NCBI GenBank assembly: GCA_002712645.1
Contig: PAUH01000042.1
Coordinates: forward strand, 21,733 to 40,829
DNA: 19,097 nucleotides
Origin: Methanobacteriota archaeon
GTDB taxonomy: Archaea; Thermoplasmatota; Poseidoniia; Poseidoniales; Thalassarchaeaceae
Reading direction: 5' to 3'
The notes under the pieces are model-generated. The model was not told the origin of the DNA and made no database searches. It saw only the letters and a program-made list of their open reading frames with translations. Position numbers and translations under genes: made by a program. Shown here one piece after another: positions 1-9,276 of this stretch. The first letter of the stretch is position 1; each line of letters begins with the position of its first letter.

Positions 1-3000
1 CATTCACAGTTTGCACAATACTCTGGTATCCGTGGACCAAACACCATCATCAACCTCGCCTGTGCTTCTGCTACAGCAGCATTCGGTGTTGCAGAGGATT
101 GGCTGAACGCTGACCGAGTTGACCGGGTAGTTATCATCTCTGCAGATGATGTCACTGGCGACGATCTGTGGGAATGGATTGGCGGTGGCTTCGCTGCATC
201 AGGTGCAGCAGCAACGAACAATGTAGTGGAAGAAACGGCTTTGCCATTCGACCGCCGTCGCAATGGTCTGATTCTTGGGATGGGCGCAGCAGCGTTTGTC
301 GTTGAACGAAATTCAGAGGCATCAGAACGTGGTGTGCAGCCAATCGCTGAATTGCTCGGGGCTACAACAGCGAATTCCGCCTTCCATGGTACGCGCCTTG
401 ATGTCGAACACGTGGCTGAAACCGTGGACAATTTCGTAACTGAGATGGAAGAACGTTGGCACCTTGATCGCCATGAAATCGCACCTGATACGGTGTTCTT
501 CTCGCACGAAACCTACACTCCTGCCCGCGGAGGTTCTGCTCAATCTGAAGTACGAGCCTTACGAGACACATTCAAGCACAGCACAAACAAACTTGTCATT
601 GCGAACACGAAAGGATTCACCGGCCATCCAATGGCGGTAGGGATCGAAGATGCCAGTATGTTCCATGGCATGAAAACCGGACGTATTCCTCCGATTGCCA
701 ACCACAAAGAAACCGACCCTGAATTGGGCGATCTTAACCTTTCGACCGGTGGAGAATATCCAAATCTGAAGTATGGTTTGAGGTTTGCAGCGGGCTTTGG
801 CTCGCAAATGGCTCTCTCCCTCGTGCGCCGATGGCCTATTACTGGAGAGCGTATTGATGGTGCGAAATTCCTGGCTTGGAACCGTAAACTTGCAGGTACA
901 CAAGACGTGGTCATGCGCTTGCTTGACCAGAAACTTGTGGCCTATGTTGATGGTGAAGACAACTTGCACGGGGGCGTTCAAGGCGAGCCTTGGCCGATCA
1001 CGGCACCGTTTGAAGGCAAGCCTTCGCTCGTGCCTGAGCCGGCCGTAGCGCCGGTGCCAGAAGCGCCAGCCCCGCCAGCGCCTAAGCCAACTCCAATCGC
1101 ACCTCCAGCAGCGCCTTCACCGCCTGCAGGCCAAGCCCAGGGTGATGTTGTCAGTGCCGTAATCGATGTGGTCGTCAAGCACACAGGATACCCTGCAGAC
1201 TTTGTAGAACTTGATCAAGACTTGGAAGGAGAACTCGGTATTGATACGGTCAAGCAGGCTGAAATCATGGCCGATATACGTGAACAATTTAGTTTGCCAG
1301 TGGACGAGGAATTTGTTCTCGCTGACTATCCAACATTGAATCATATGATTGGGTATATTCAACGAATGACAGGTGGTAAGGCGCCAGCGCCTGCCCCTTC
1401 ACCAGTGGCCATAGAGGATCCAATCCAACCCGCACCCGCACCCGAACCAGCTCCTGCTGCTCCTGCACCGGCTGCAACAGCAATGGCTCCGACAGGTCTT
1501 GTCGACGACGATGCCTTGAACGCCACGGTTGTTGAAGTGGTGGTCAAGCATACCGGTTATCCTGCTGACTTCATTGAACTTGACCAAGACCTCGAAGGAG
1601 AACTGGGTATTGACACTGTCAAGCAAGCCGAAATTATGGCAGACATCCGAGAACAGTTCAGTTTACCTCTTGATGAAGATTTCATTCTTTCAGATTATCC
1701 AACATTGAACCACATGATTGGCTACATCCAACGGATGCAGGGCGGTGCTGTACAGCCGGCAACCAAGGTGCCAAAGCCCGCGCCATCAGTTGTTCAGAGT
1801 GAACCCGTGGCACCTGCACAGGCGCCACCAGCGCCATCTACGCCATTGGCATCGAACAGCGATGTGAACGCACAACTCGTTGAAATTGTTGTCAAACATA
1901 CGGGCTATCCTGCTGATTTCATTGAAATGGACCAAGACCTTGAGGGCGAATTGGGCATTGATACGGTCAAACAGGCTGAAATCATGGGCGATGTACGGGA
2001 TGCCTTTTCTCTTCCTTTGGATGAAGATTTTGTTCTTTCCGATCACCCGACACTGAACCACTTTACAGCCTACATTCTGAAGATGAAAGGCGGTGAAGCC
2101 CCGACAGAAACAGCGATGCCAACGGTTGAAACCACACCAACACCAACCCCAACTCACTCTTCGAACGAAACAACTCACCCAACCCGCCGTTGGCAAATTG
2201 AAGTCGAAGCAGCAGAAGGCCAAGGCTCGCCGCTTTCTCTCGCCGGTACCGCAGTTGTCACCGATGATGGCTGGGGCATCGCAGAAGCGTTCTGTCAGCG
2301 TCTTGAGGCCGATGGTATGGAGGCCATACGAATTGGCTTTGAGAGCAACATCCGCGACATGTCAATTCAGCACGAAGGGAAACGCACAGTCTACCGAGCA
2401 GATCCCGGTAACCCCGAGCATGTGGCAGCGGTGTGTGAAGCATTGAACGAACACAACATCACTGCACTCTTCCACATGGCACCGCTCAAGCTTGCAAGTG
2501 CCTCATGGGCTGAAGACGCAACACCATCGACCCAGATAGCACTGGCTGCCCAGGGATACTTTGCCTTGCTCAAAGGATTGGATGCTAAATTTGCTGCACT
2601 CGAATCGGGTGTTGTTGCCTCAGTCACGGCACTTGATGGCCGCCATGGCAACATCGGTGAGCGATTTAATTCGGTTCAGTGTGCCGCATCAGGTGTCACC
2701 AAATCTTACGCCTTTGAGCAACCGCATGTTCGATGCCGTGCCCTTGACCTTCATCCAGAATTAATTTTGGAGCCTGCTGATGCGGCGAGGATCATCCATG
2801 ACGATGTGTTCGCTCTTGCCGGTGAGGTCGAAATCGGTCTTGATCGAGATGGTCGTCGTTGGACTCTTGTGGCGTTCGCCGAGGACCTTGTCGATGAGAA
2901 GCACCCGCTCACATCAGATGACACTTGGCTTGTGTCTGGTGGCGGTTCAGGTGTCACAGCGGCGTCGATTATTGGCGTAGCGACCGCGTCACCTGATGCC

Positions 3001-4803
3001 GGAGCGCACTTTGCATTGCTTGGCCGGTCTCACCTCATAGAACAAACAGAAGCATGGGTTGATTGGACTGATGCAGAACTTGAATCTGAACGTATGGCGC
3101 TACGAGAGCGGATGGCTGCTGCGAGCGAAACTGGTAAAGTAACCATCGTTGAATGGAACAGTGAATGGCAGAGATTTACCAGGAGCAGGGATGTCTATCT
3201 CACCCTCTCCAGCATCACATCAACAGGCAATACAGCGTCATACCATCCAGTGGATGTGATGGATTATGATGGCATGGTTACGGTTGGTGCTTCCTTGGAG
3301 CGTGTGATCACTGGACTTGTCCATGGTGCTGGTTTGGAAGATTCCAAACTTGTGGGCCAGAAAGACTCCTCCGTTTTCGACAAGGTGGTTCGAGTCAAAG
3401 TTGACGGTTGGCGATGCATGCTTGCAGCGTGCAATGCCTCTGGAGCGGACCTGCCTACGTTTGCTGCTTGTTTCACAAGTGTCGCTGGTCGGTTTGGTAA
3501 TGGTGGCCAAACAGATTATGCTGCAGCAAACAGCGTGCTTGATGCAGAAATGGCCCGGCTCACCGCATCAGGTGTTTGCCGAGCCGTCGCTATTGGCTGG
3601 ACTGGCTGGCGTGATGTTGGGATGGCTACCCGAGGTTCAATTGAAGCTGTTTTTGCAGCAGCTGGAATTGATACACTTTCGGTTGAACAAGGCGTAGAGA
3701 TTTTCGTCGGTGAAGCGCTTGCTGGTGGAAAACGCCGTGTGATTGGCTGTGGTTCTCTGGGGGCAATGGATCGTTTCGATTCCTTTAGAGAAGCCCCTCT
3801 CCGCCTTCCAGCAGAGATGGCAGCGGTGATTGCAGACCCCGAGCGTTTCCCGTTCGTTGACAAAGTCCTCTCATTTGAGGAGGGGCAGTCCTTGCTTACC
3901 CAAGCGACCCTCTCTGCTGCGGATCACCCGTTCCTTGTCGATCATGCCATCGAAGGCGTCCCTTATCACCCCGGAGTCATGGCGCTCGAGATGTTTGCAG
4001 AATCCGCTCTATTGCTGCGTCCGTCGACGTGCTTAGCAGGATTCGAATCTGTTGAGTTCGGCCTGCCTGTGAAATTGCTTAAGGGCGCGATGACCGTACG
4101 GATTCATGCAGAATATGAGCGTACTGAAGGTGAGGTCACTTGGATTTCATGCCGACTCGTGTCTGATTTATCAAACTCAAAGGGCGAAATCTTTGGGGAA
4201 CGAGAACACCACAAGGCGCTGGTTCGTTTGGTTGAGAAATGCGATGATATCTGTCCATTCCTTGAGCAGGAAGTGCACGCCTTGCCCGATCTTGGCATTC
4301 CTGCTCCCGGTGAAGTCATGGAAGAGCCATCGTTCATTTATCGACGTTATTTCCACGGACCTCGTTTCCAATCACATGGTGGTGTGCTTCGTGGCGTTGG
4401 GGACGATTCGATGCCAGGTGCGGATGGGATTGCGTTGATGCGACATCAGTTGCCGCAGTCCGATCAATTTGCCCATGAAGCAACCGGCGACTCAGTCTTG
4501 CTTGAAGCTCTTCCAATGCTCATCGAAGCAGGTTTCCAAAACGCTGGACTTGTCGCGATGGAAACTGAAGGTTTCTCTTCACTCCCAGTCGGTATCGAAT
4601 GGTCATCGATGTTGAGGGTGCCTGAACGTGATGAGCAACTTCGAATGCGCAGCCTTCGGGTTGCAGTTGAAGAGGCGGGCGTCACGGTCCACGATGTTGT
4701 GATTGTTGGCGATGATGATGCTCCGGTGCTTGCTCTCAAGGGCTTACGTCTGAAGGGAATGGCTCCAGTCTCGGCAGAAGATTCGTTCACGCTCGATCGT
4801 TGA
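1..4803 (+). CDS. Polyketide/PUFA-synthase-like multidomain protein (KS-ACP-ACP-ACP-KR-DH), 5'-partial
   Basis: Frame 1 is open from base 1, so the start lies upstream; 1600 codons are visible. Counting from base 1: a ketosynthase with nucleophile C21 in an ACASA motif, H169 in a divergent HETYTP (usual HGTGTP) and H209 in a TGH motif; a Pro/Ala-rich linker; three carrier domains (about 383-457, 505-580, 622-697) separated by more Pro/Ala linkers; a two-part ketoreductase with NADPH loop SGGGSGVT (979-986) and K1133, S1160 and Y1173 in an S-x12-Y pattern; and a double-hotdog dehydratase with H1315 in HxxxGxxxxP and a probable D1497. Pfa-type synthases elongate, reduce and dehydrate acyl chains on tandem carriers, and PfaA is KS-AT-ACPn-KR(-DH). 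Here no AT lies between KS and carriers, so malonyl loading must come from upstream or in trans. The phosphopantetheinyl transferase gene follows directly. Product (fatty acid or polyketide) is unknown. Confidence 0.9.
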   Translation, partial: HSQFAQYSGIRGPNTIINLACASATAAFGVAEDWLNADRVDRVVIISADDVTGDDLWEWIGGGFAASGAAATNNVVEETALPFDRRRNGLILGMGAAAFVVERNSEASERGVQPIAELLGATTANSAFHGTRLDVEHVAETVDNFVTEMEERWHLDRHEIAPDTVFFSHETYTPARGGSAQSEVRALRDTFKHSTNKLVIANTKGFTGHPMAVGIEDASMFHGMKTGRIPPIANHKETDPELGDLNLSTGGEYPNLKYGLRFAAGFGSQMALSLVRRWPITGERIDGAKFLAWNRKLAGTQDVVMRLLDQKLVAYVDGEDNLHGGVQGEPWPITAPFEGKPSLVPEPAVAPVPEAPAPPAPKPTPIAPPAAPSPPAGQAQGDVVSAVIDVVVKHTGYPADFVELDQDLEGELGIDTVKQAEIMADIREQFSLPVDEEFVLADYPTLNHMIGYIQRMTGGKAPAPAPSPVAIEDPIQPAPAPEPAPAAPAPAATAMAPTGLVDDDALNATVVEVVVKHTGYPADFIELDQDLEGELGIDTVKQAEIMADIREQFSLPLDEDFILSDYPTLNHMIGYIQRMQGGAVQPATKVPKPAPSVVQSEPVAPAQAPPAPSTPLASNSDVNAQLVEIVVKHTGYPADFIEMDQDLEGELGIDTVKQAEIMGDVRDAFSLPLDEDFVLSDHPTLNHFTAYILKMKGGEAPTETAMPTVETTPTPTPTHSSNETTHPTRRWQIEVEAAEGQGSPLSLAGTAVVTDDGWGIAEAFCQRLEADGMEAIRIGFESNIRDMSIQHEGKRTVYRADPGNPEHVAAVCEALNEHNITALFHMAPLKLASASWAEDATPSTQIALAAQGYFALLKGLDAKFAALESGVVASVTALDGRHGNIGERFNSVQCAASGVTKSYAFEQPHVRCRALDLHPELILEPADAARIIHDDVFALAGEVEIGLDRDGRRWTLVAFAEDLVDEKHPLTSDDTWLVSGGGSGVTAASIIGVATASPDAGAHFALLGRSHLIEQTEAWVDWTDAELESERMALRERMAAASETGKVTIVEWNSEWQRFTRSRDVYLTLSSITSTGNTASYHPVDVMDYDGMVTVGASLERVITGLVHGAGLEDSKLVGQKDSSVFDKVVRVKVDGWRCMLAACNASGADLPTFAACFTSVAGRFGNGGQTDYAAANSVLDAEMARLTASGVCRAVAIGWTGWRDVGMATRGSIEAVFAAAGIDTLSVEQGVEIFVGEALAGGKRRVIGCGSLGAMDRFDSFREAPLRLPAEMAAVIADPERFPFVDKVLSFEEGQSLLTQATLSAADHPFLVDHAIEGVPYHPGVMALEMFAESALLLRPSTCLAGFESVEFGLPVKLLKGAMTVRIHAEYERTEGEVTWISCRLVSDLSNSKGEIFGEREHHKALVRLVEKCDDICPFLEQEVHALPDLGIPAPGEVMEEPSFIYRRYFHGPRFQSHGGVLRGVGDDSMPGADGIALMRHQLPQSDQFAHEATGDSVLLEALPMLIEAGFQNAGLVAMETEGFSSLPVGIEWSSMLRVPERDEQLRMRSLRVAVEEAGVTVHDVVIVGDDDAPVLALKGLRLKGMAPVSAEDSFTLDR
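1147..2091 (+). repeat. Three tandem acyl-carrier domains with Thr at the phosphopantetheine position
   Basis: Three near-identical blocks share HTGYPADF, DQDLEGELGIDTVKQAEIM, FSLP and PTLNH motifs, separated by Pro/Ala-rich linkers. The residue that normally carries 4'-phosphopantetheine (Ser in GxDS) is Thr in each: codons ACG at 1246-1248, ACT at 1615-1617 and ACG at 1963-1965. The blocks differ at many synonymous positions, so the duplication is old or under protein-level selection. Tandem carriers are typical of PUFA synthases, where they raise throughput. Confidence 0.88.
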
Positions 4804-4814
4804 AGGTGGTTTGG

Positions 4815-5570
4815 ATGTCGGTGGAAGTGCTTCACCCGCCGGGTGTAGAACGGCCACGGATGCTCATCGTTCGCACACAAGTGCATGCACGCTCCATCGA
4901 AGAAGTTCACTTGGCAAACGCCGATGAAGTGGCGACATTTGCCACCAAGAAACGTCATGAAGAACATCTAACGGGGCGATGGTTGTTGCAATGCGCCCTT
5001 GAGCAATGGGGTATTGACAGTGTTGATTTGATGATCAGTCGCACCGAACAAAGGGCGCCGTATTTGCATTACATCCCCGGTCTATGGAAGAACACCCCGC
5101 TCCCATCGTTGAGCATTGGCCATGCTTCTGGTTGGGCTTATGTCGCATTGATAGAACATGGATGGCGCATTGGCATTGATGCCGAACCCTCAGCGAGGGG
5201 TCTCCAATCGAATGCGTTTGATCTGATGTGCAAGGGCGAAGAATTGCTCACCTTGCGCCAATCGCCTGAACATGCAATCGAACTTTGGGTTTGCAAGGAA
5301 GCCGTGCAAAAAACACTGGGTATGGGCATGCACCTCAACCCACGAGAAATTGTAATTCCAATTGGAGTCGCAAATACAATAATCTCAATTGAAAAATCAA
5401 AAATCCAATTGGTAAATTGGCAATATCAAGGCACTTGTATTGCTGTTGCATTCCACCAAGGGATACTTGACATCACAACGCCTGAAGATCGCCTGCTCGA
5501 AGCGACCAGGTCTGCGATGCAGGATGGAGATTGGGGGGTTGGTTGCAAAACCACCTCAGGCCGAGTGTGA
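4815..5570 (+). CDS. Sfp-type 4'-phosphopantetheinyl transferase
   Basis: Transfers 4'-phosphopantetheine from CoA to carrier-protein domains, converting apo to holo form. The 251-residue protein shows the family's marks: GRWLLQ near the N-terminus, SIGHASG (H103), the Mg-binding RIGIDAEP (D122, E124) and WVCKEAVQKTLGMG (W158, K161, E162). I chose ATG 4815 because AAGGTGG (4803-4809) precedes it at a good distance; TTG 4800, which overlaps the synthase stop, is the alternative. Its place directly behind the synthase makes the three carrier domains its likely substrates, as with PfaE. The gene ends flush against the convergent gene on the other strand (0 bp between stop codons). An AT-rich patch with two CCAATTGG palindromes lies inside the coding region at about 5350-5430, unlike its surroundings. 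Confidence 0.87.
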   Translation: MSVEVLHPPGVERPRMLIVRTQVHARSIEEVHLANADEVATFATKKRHEEHLTGRWLLQCALEQWGIDSVDLMISRTEQRAPYLHYIPGLWKNTPLPSLSIGHASGWAYVALIEHGWRIGIDAEPSARGLQSNAFDLMCKGEELLTLRQSPEHAIELWVCKEAVQKTLGMGMHLNPREIVIPIGVANTIISIEKSKIQLVNWQYQGTCIAVAFHQGILDITTPEDRLLEATRSAMQDGDWGVGCKTTSGRV

Positions 5571-6092
5571 TTACTTCCAGAACATGTAGGACTCTCGGCT
5601 GGACTCCCATGGCAGGCCGACTGCAATACCGAGTTCTGTGAGAATCACGTAGTTGAACAGGAGGTAGAGAAGGTAGGATACTGTAATGACCAGCAATGAG
5701 GTGTTGATGACCTTACGTCGTTCTCGCTTCACTTGATCCAGTGTGCAGATGCCTTGATTACGGAAATAGAACACAAGTCCACAAACAACACAAAGAAGCG
5801 CTAACAACAGCATTGTACCGCGGAACCAACCGAATCCATCTTCGCCCCAGTACAACGTATCGGATAAAGCCGCTCCAGTTGAAACAGTTGCCAGGCCAAA
5901 CATAACCATAACTACGGATGGCAGGCAACACATCGATGCAACAAGTGTTGAACCCGCTACATATTTCCACAGAGATCGCAGAGGGTTCTGTTCTTCTGAA
6001 ACCCCATCATCGTCTATCTCTGCCACAGTCTTCACGCCTCGTATCACTTTTTTAATTCGTGTGTCAAGCCTCGTCGGATTTGTCATCGACAC
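5571..6092 (-). CDS. Three-helix membrane protein, MerT-like (tentative)
   Basis: 173 residues if started at GTG 6092; ATG 6086 (two codons in) is equally plausible. Three hydrophobic segments are visible at about 44-70, 92-110 and 131-152, after a charged, probably cytosolic N-terminus. The first helix contains ASMCCLPSVVMVMFGL, with adjacent C55-C56 and P58, and a further Cys (C116) lies in the loop between helices 2 and 3. Vicinal Cys in helix 1 plus a Cys in the following loop is the pattern of MerT-family metal transporters, so a metal- or thiol-related membrane function is possible; I would not call it a mercury transporter without a profile match. The start overlaps the end of the upstream minus-strand gene by 29 bp, so the two are probably co-transcribed and translationally coupled. 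Confidence 0.72.
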   Translation of the reverse strand: MSMTNPTRLDTRIKKVIRGVKTVAEIDDDGVSEEQNPLRSLWKYVAGSTLVASMCCLPSVVMVMFGLATVSTGAALSDTLYWGEDGFGWFRGTMLLLALLCVVCGLVFYFRNQGICTLDQVKRERRKVINTSLLVITVSYLLYLLFNYVILTELGIAVGLPWESSRESYMFWK

Positions 6093-6507
6093 TGTCCCAG
6101 AAATTCTCGGACTGTTCTACGTCGATCTTCTTAGTTTTTGATCTCTGCTCAGCAGGGGATTCCGAATTGAAATAATTGACGGCATCGTTGGCAGATAGAG
6201 GCTTATCCGCAACATCTGAACTCCAGTCGGTGAGCGTTTTTCGAGCTTTTACGCTGTTTGGAAAGAGGGCTGCTCGAAGTGAGGTAAATCCAAAATATTG
6301 TACCGCAAGACCGGCTAATAGGAACGGAATACAAAAACAGATCATGAAAATCGACATAAAAACATCGCCAATACCCAAGGCTTCTGGCAAGATGAGAAGA
6401 GGAGTCAGAGTGAATGGCATGCCAAAACAAATCATGAATATTCCAAAGAATCCAGCGCCGAAGCGTTGTCCAGCCGAAAACTCAAGCACTGTATCCGACT
6501 CATTCAT
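6064..6507 (-). CDS. Small two-helix membrane protein, unknown function
   Basis: I do not recognise this 147-residue protein. It has two hydrophobic segments (about 16-40, GFFGIFMICFGMPFTLTPLL, and about 47-72) joined by a short loop, then a hydrophilic, acidic, lysine-containing tail of about 75 residues. The two helices contain the similar strings FMICFGMPF and FMICFCIPF, which suggests an internal duplication of one helix. It is the first gene of a two-gene minus-strand unit, overlapping the MerT-like gene by 29 bp, and has a TATA-like element about 24 bases before its ATG. It is divergent from the heat-shock cluster. Confidence 0.7.
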   Translation of the reverse strand: MNESDTVLEFSAGQRFGAGFFGIFMICFGMPFTLTPLLILPEALGIGDVFMSIFMICFCIPFLLAGLAVQYFGFTSLRAALFPNSVKARKTLTDWSSDVADKPLSANDAVNYFNSESPAEQRSKTKKIDVEQSENFWDSVDDKSDEA

Positions 6508-6525
6508 TGCACTGGCTACACTCCT

Positions 6526-6536
6526 GAATTATACAA
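6526..6536 (-). promoter_or_regulatory. TATA box for the minus-strand membrane-protein pair
   Basis: On the minus strand the sequence reads TTGTATAATTC, centred about 24 bases before the ATG at 6507. This spacing would put the transcript start at or near the ATG, meaning a leaderless mRNA, and no Shine-Dalgarno sequence is evident there. Confidence 0.45.
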
Positions 6537-6596
6537 GAGTTTGGCCTCCGTTCATCCTTTCGGTGAGTATTTGAGCCATCACCGGATTTGGAGACC

Positions 6597-6606
6597 TTCA
6601 TATAGG
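6597..6606 (+). promoter_or_regulatory. TATA-like element for the heat-shock cluster
   Basis: TTCATATAGG lies about 55 bases before the small heat-shock ATG. With the usual archaeal spacing transcription would begin near 6628, leaving a leader of about 30 bases that contains the ribosome-binding site GAGGTGG (6646-6652). This gene therefore looks leadered, unlike the divergent gene. Confidence 0.4.
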
Positions 6607-6659
6607 GTGACTCAATCCCCACTACATAACCGATGGTTCAGTAGTGAGGTGGCGAGTGC

Positions 6660-7352
6660 ATGACAAATGGGGAAGATTGGGAAGAAAAACTGATTGAACA
6701 ACTTGTGGAAATGTTCCGTAACATGGGCATGCACATGGACAAAGAACAGATTCGTGGAATGATGGAGCAATTCCGATCACAATTCGAGAACATGGGCCTC
6801 GATGCAGAAAAAATCGCAAAAGGTGATGTGAACTTCAACTTTGATTTGTCCCAACTGGCCAAAATGTTTCAATCTGGAAAATCCATGGAAGACATTCTCA
6901 GCAATCTAGGCATGGACATCCAAGTTGATGCCAGCCCAGTTGAAATCAAAGCACCAGAAGTCAAAGAATCACTCGATGATGTCATCAACATCCCAGCAAA
7001 CGATGTCTATCTTGACGGCTGGAATATGGCAGTGACCGTTGATTTCACCCTTCGTGGTGACGTCGAGGAGAGCGAACTCGAACTCGAACTCGTGCGCAAA
7101 GGAAACCGAATTTCAGTCATCAAAGACACAAAGCCGGCCCCTTTGGCTCAAATTGAACTGCCTCACCCCTGCGAAGACCTGGTCGATTGGTCGTTGAATA
7201 ACGGCATCCTCGACATCACTCTCAAACTCACGCCACAAGGCTCCGCCGTTGAACATGACGACGAGACCATTGAGGCACCAGACGTCAGCATCGATGTAGG
7301 TGATTCTAACGATGATGACGATGAGGACGACGGTGGTATCCCCATCTTTTGA
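6660..7352 (+). CDS. Divergent Hsp20/alpha-crystallin-type small heat-shock protein
   Basis: The 230-residue protein has a Met-rich amphipathic helical N-terminal region (about 1-85), a beta-rich segment (about 112-190) ending in LNNGILDITLKL, which resembles the NGVLxIxLPK closing strand of alpha-crystallin domains, an acidic Asp-rich stretch, and a C-terminal GIPIF containing an I-x-I motif of the kind that docks between small heat-shock protein dimers. These proteins hold unfolded clients in the cytosol for refolding by DnaK or chaperonins. ATG 6660 has a good site, GAGGTGG at 6646-6652. The gene ends 20 bp before dnaK, so the two are probably one operon. The domain call is from pattern, and the sequence is far from typical Hsp20. 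Confidence 0.68.
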   Translation: MTNGEDWEEKLIEQLVEMFRNMGMHMDKEQIRGMMEQFRSQFENMGLDAEKIAKGDVNFNFDLSQLAKMFQSGKSMEDILSNLGMDIQVDASPVEIKAPEVKESLDDVINIPANDVYLDGWNMAVTVDFTLRGDVEESELELELVRKGNRISVIKDTKPAPLAQIELPHPCEDLVDWSLNNGILDITLKLTPQGSAVEHDDETIEAPDVSIDVGDSNDDDDEDDGGIPIF

Positions 7353-7372
7353 AAACATAAGGAAGTGAAAAA

Positions 7373-9265
7373 ATGAGCAAAGTAATTGGAATTGACCTAG
7401 GAACAACAAACAGCTGCGTAGCAACGATCGAAAACGGAGAACCCGTCGTCATTGCGAACGCAGAAGGCGCACGAACAACCCCATCTGTAGTGGCGTTTGC
7501 CAAAGACGGAAGCGAACGGATGATTGGCGTGACCGCCAAGCGACAAGCCGTGACCAACACAGACCGAACAATGATGTCAGTCAAGCGGCACATGGGTACA
7601 GATTGGAAAACAAATGTCGATGGCACAGACTACACGCCTCAAGAAATTTCAGCGTTTATTCTACAGAAGTTGAAAGCAGATGCAGAAGCGTACCTGGGTC
7701 ACGAAATTAAGGAAGCAGTGATTACATGCCCTGCTTACTTCACCGATGCACAGCGAACGGCAACAAAAGATGCCGGGCGCATTGCAGGATTGGAAGTGCT
7801 CCGAATCATCAACGAACCAACAGCAGCAGCGCTTGCTTACGGCGTCGATAAGGGTGAAGATCAAACCATTCTCGTTTACGATTTGGGAGGAGGTACCTTT
7901 GACGTTTCAGTTTTGGAAATTTACCAAGTCGATGGCCAGCCTCAAATTGAAGTGAAGGCCACAGCAGGGAATAACAAACTTGGTGGCGATGATTTCGACG
8001 ACCAAGTCATCGATTGGATGATTGCTGAGTTCAAGCGCGACACTGGCATTGACTTGAGCAAGGACGCCCAGGCAATGTCTCGGCTGAAGGAAGCGGCAGA
8101 AAAGGCAAAAATCGAACTTTCAGGCACGCAACAAACCCAAATCAACCTCCCGTTCATCACCATGCGTGATGGCCAACCTGAACACATGGACATGACCTTG
8201 AGCCGTGCTAAATTTGAAGATCTGATTTCGAAGCTCATCGAGGCAACAATGGGTCCAACCCGACAAGCCATGAAAGACGCTGGTATCAAGAAAGGCGACG
8301 TGGACAAGGTCATCCTTGTTGGCGGGTCTACCCGTGTTCCAGCCGTCCAAGAAGCCGTCGAGAAAGAAGCAGGAAAAGCCCCGTACAAGGGGATCAATCC
8401 TGATGAAGCAGTTGCTATGGGCGCTGCACTTCAGGCAGGAATCATCTCAGGTGACGAAGGCGTTTCTGACATTCTTCTGCTCGACGTCACCCCGTTGACG
8501 CTGGGCATAGAAACCCTCGGCGGTGTGATGACCTCGATGATTGAACGCAACACGACGATTCCGGCTCGACGCTCAGAGATTTATTCCACAGCATCAGATA
8601 ATCAGCCAGCCGTGACCATCCACGTGCTGCAAGGTGAGCGCAACTTCGCAAAAGACAACGTGACGCTTGGCGAATTTACGCTGATGGGTATTCCAGCCGC
8701 TCCACGTGGCACCCCACAAATCGAAGTGACTTTCGACATCGATGCGAATGGCATCGTCAACGTGAGCGCTAAGGACATGGGCACAGGAAAGGAACAATCG
8801 GTGAAGATTGAAGCACAAACCTCCCTCTCTGAAGATGAAATCCAAGCCAAGATTGCAGAAGCCGAGAAGTTCGCAGAAGAAGATCAACTCCGTAAGGCCA
8901 AGGTCGAACTACGAAACATGGCAGACCAAGTGGTCTACCAAACCCGGCGAACACTCGATGAATCTGCAGACAAACTCGATGATTCAGAAACCGACCCTGT
9001 CAAGGCGCATCTCGACGAACTCGAAAAAATGGTCCAAGACGAAGACGGCAAGCCGTTGGACATCGATGCCATCGATGACGCAGCAATTCAAGCCAAGGTC
9101 AAGGAAGTCGAGGAAGCCATGCACGGTGTTTCCGCAAAACTCTACGAAGCTGCAGCAGCAGAAATGGCTGAACAGGACGGCTCTGGCGACGATGGCGACA
9201 TCAACGTTGGTGGCGACGACGTGGTCGATGCCGACTTCGAAGTGGTCGAAGACGACGAAGATTGA
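7373..9265 (+). CDS. dnaK: Chaperone DnaK (Hsp70)
   Basis: An ATP-dependent Hsp70 chaperone of normal length (630 residues), cytosolic. Visible motifs: GIDLGTTNS (6-14), [23 protein letters not shown] (169-179), GGSTRVP, the interdomain linker region [11 protein letters not shown], the substrate-binding [17 protein letters not shown] stretch, a helical lid and an acidic tail ([12 protein letters not shown]). It lacks the insertion that Gram-negative Hsp70s carry near residue 80 (the stretch reads [10 protein letters not shown]), so it belongs to the shorter form found in Gram-positive bacteria and many archaea; archaeal dnaK is generally regarded as acquired from bacteria. A site, AAGGAAGTGA, precedes ATG 7373. 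Its usual partners grpE and dnaJ are not next to it; instead it sits between a small heat-shock gene and a chaperonin gene. Confidence 0.98.
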   Translation: MSKVIGIDLGTTNSCVATIENGEPVVIANAEGARTTPSVVAFAKDGSERMIGVTAKRQAVTNTDRTMMSVKRHMGTDWKTNVDGTDYTPQEISAFILQKLKADAEAYLGHEIKEAVITCPAYFTDAQRTATKDAGRIAGLEVLRIINEPTAAALAYGVDKGEDQTILVYDLGGGTFDVSVLEIYQVDGQPQIEVKATAGNNKLGGDDFDDQVIDWMIAEFKRDTGIDLSKDAQAMSRLKEAAEKAKIELSGTQQTQINLPFITMRDGQPEHMDMTLSRAKFEDLISKLIEATMGPTRQAMKDAGIKKGDVDKVILVGGSTRVPAVQEAVEKEAGKAPYKGINPDEAVAMGAALQAGIISGDEGVSDILLLDVTPLTLGIETLGGVMTSMIERNTTIPARRSEIYSTASDNQPAVTIHVLQGERNFAKDNVTLGEFTLMGIPAAPRGTPQIEVTFDIDANGIVNVSAKDMGTGKEQSVKIEAQTSLSEDEIQAKIAEAEKFAEEDQLRKAKVELRNMADQVVYQTRRTLDESADKLDDSETDPVKAHLDELEKMVQDEDGKPLDIDAIDDAAIQAKVKEVEEAMHGVSAKLYEAAAAEMAEQDGSGDDGDINVGGDDVVDADFEVVEDDED

Positions 9266-9276
9266 GCAGACTGCTA

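Noticed and set aside
1786..2223. Minus-strand reading frame of 145 codons opposite the third carrier domain
   Set aside because: It is a shadow of the repeated carrier and linker sequence; the plus-strand protein is unambiguous.
6660..7352. GrpE, expected next to dnaK
   Set aside because: The protein lacks the long coiled coil and the C-terminal beta pattern of GrpE; the NGILDITL strand and I-x-I end fit Hsp20 better.
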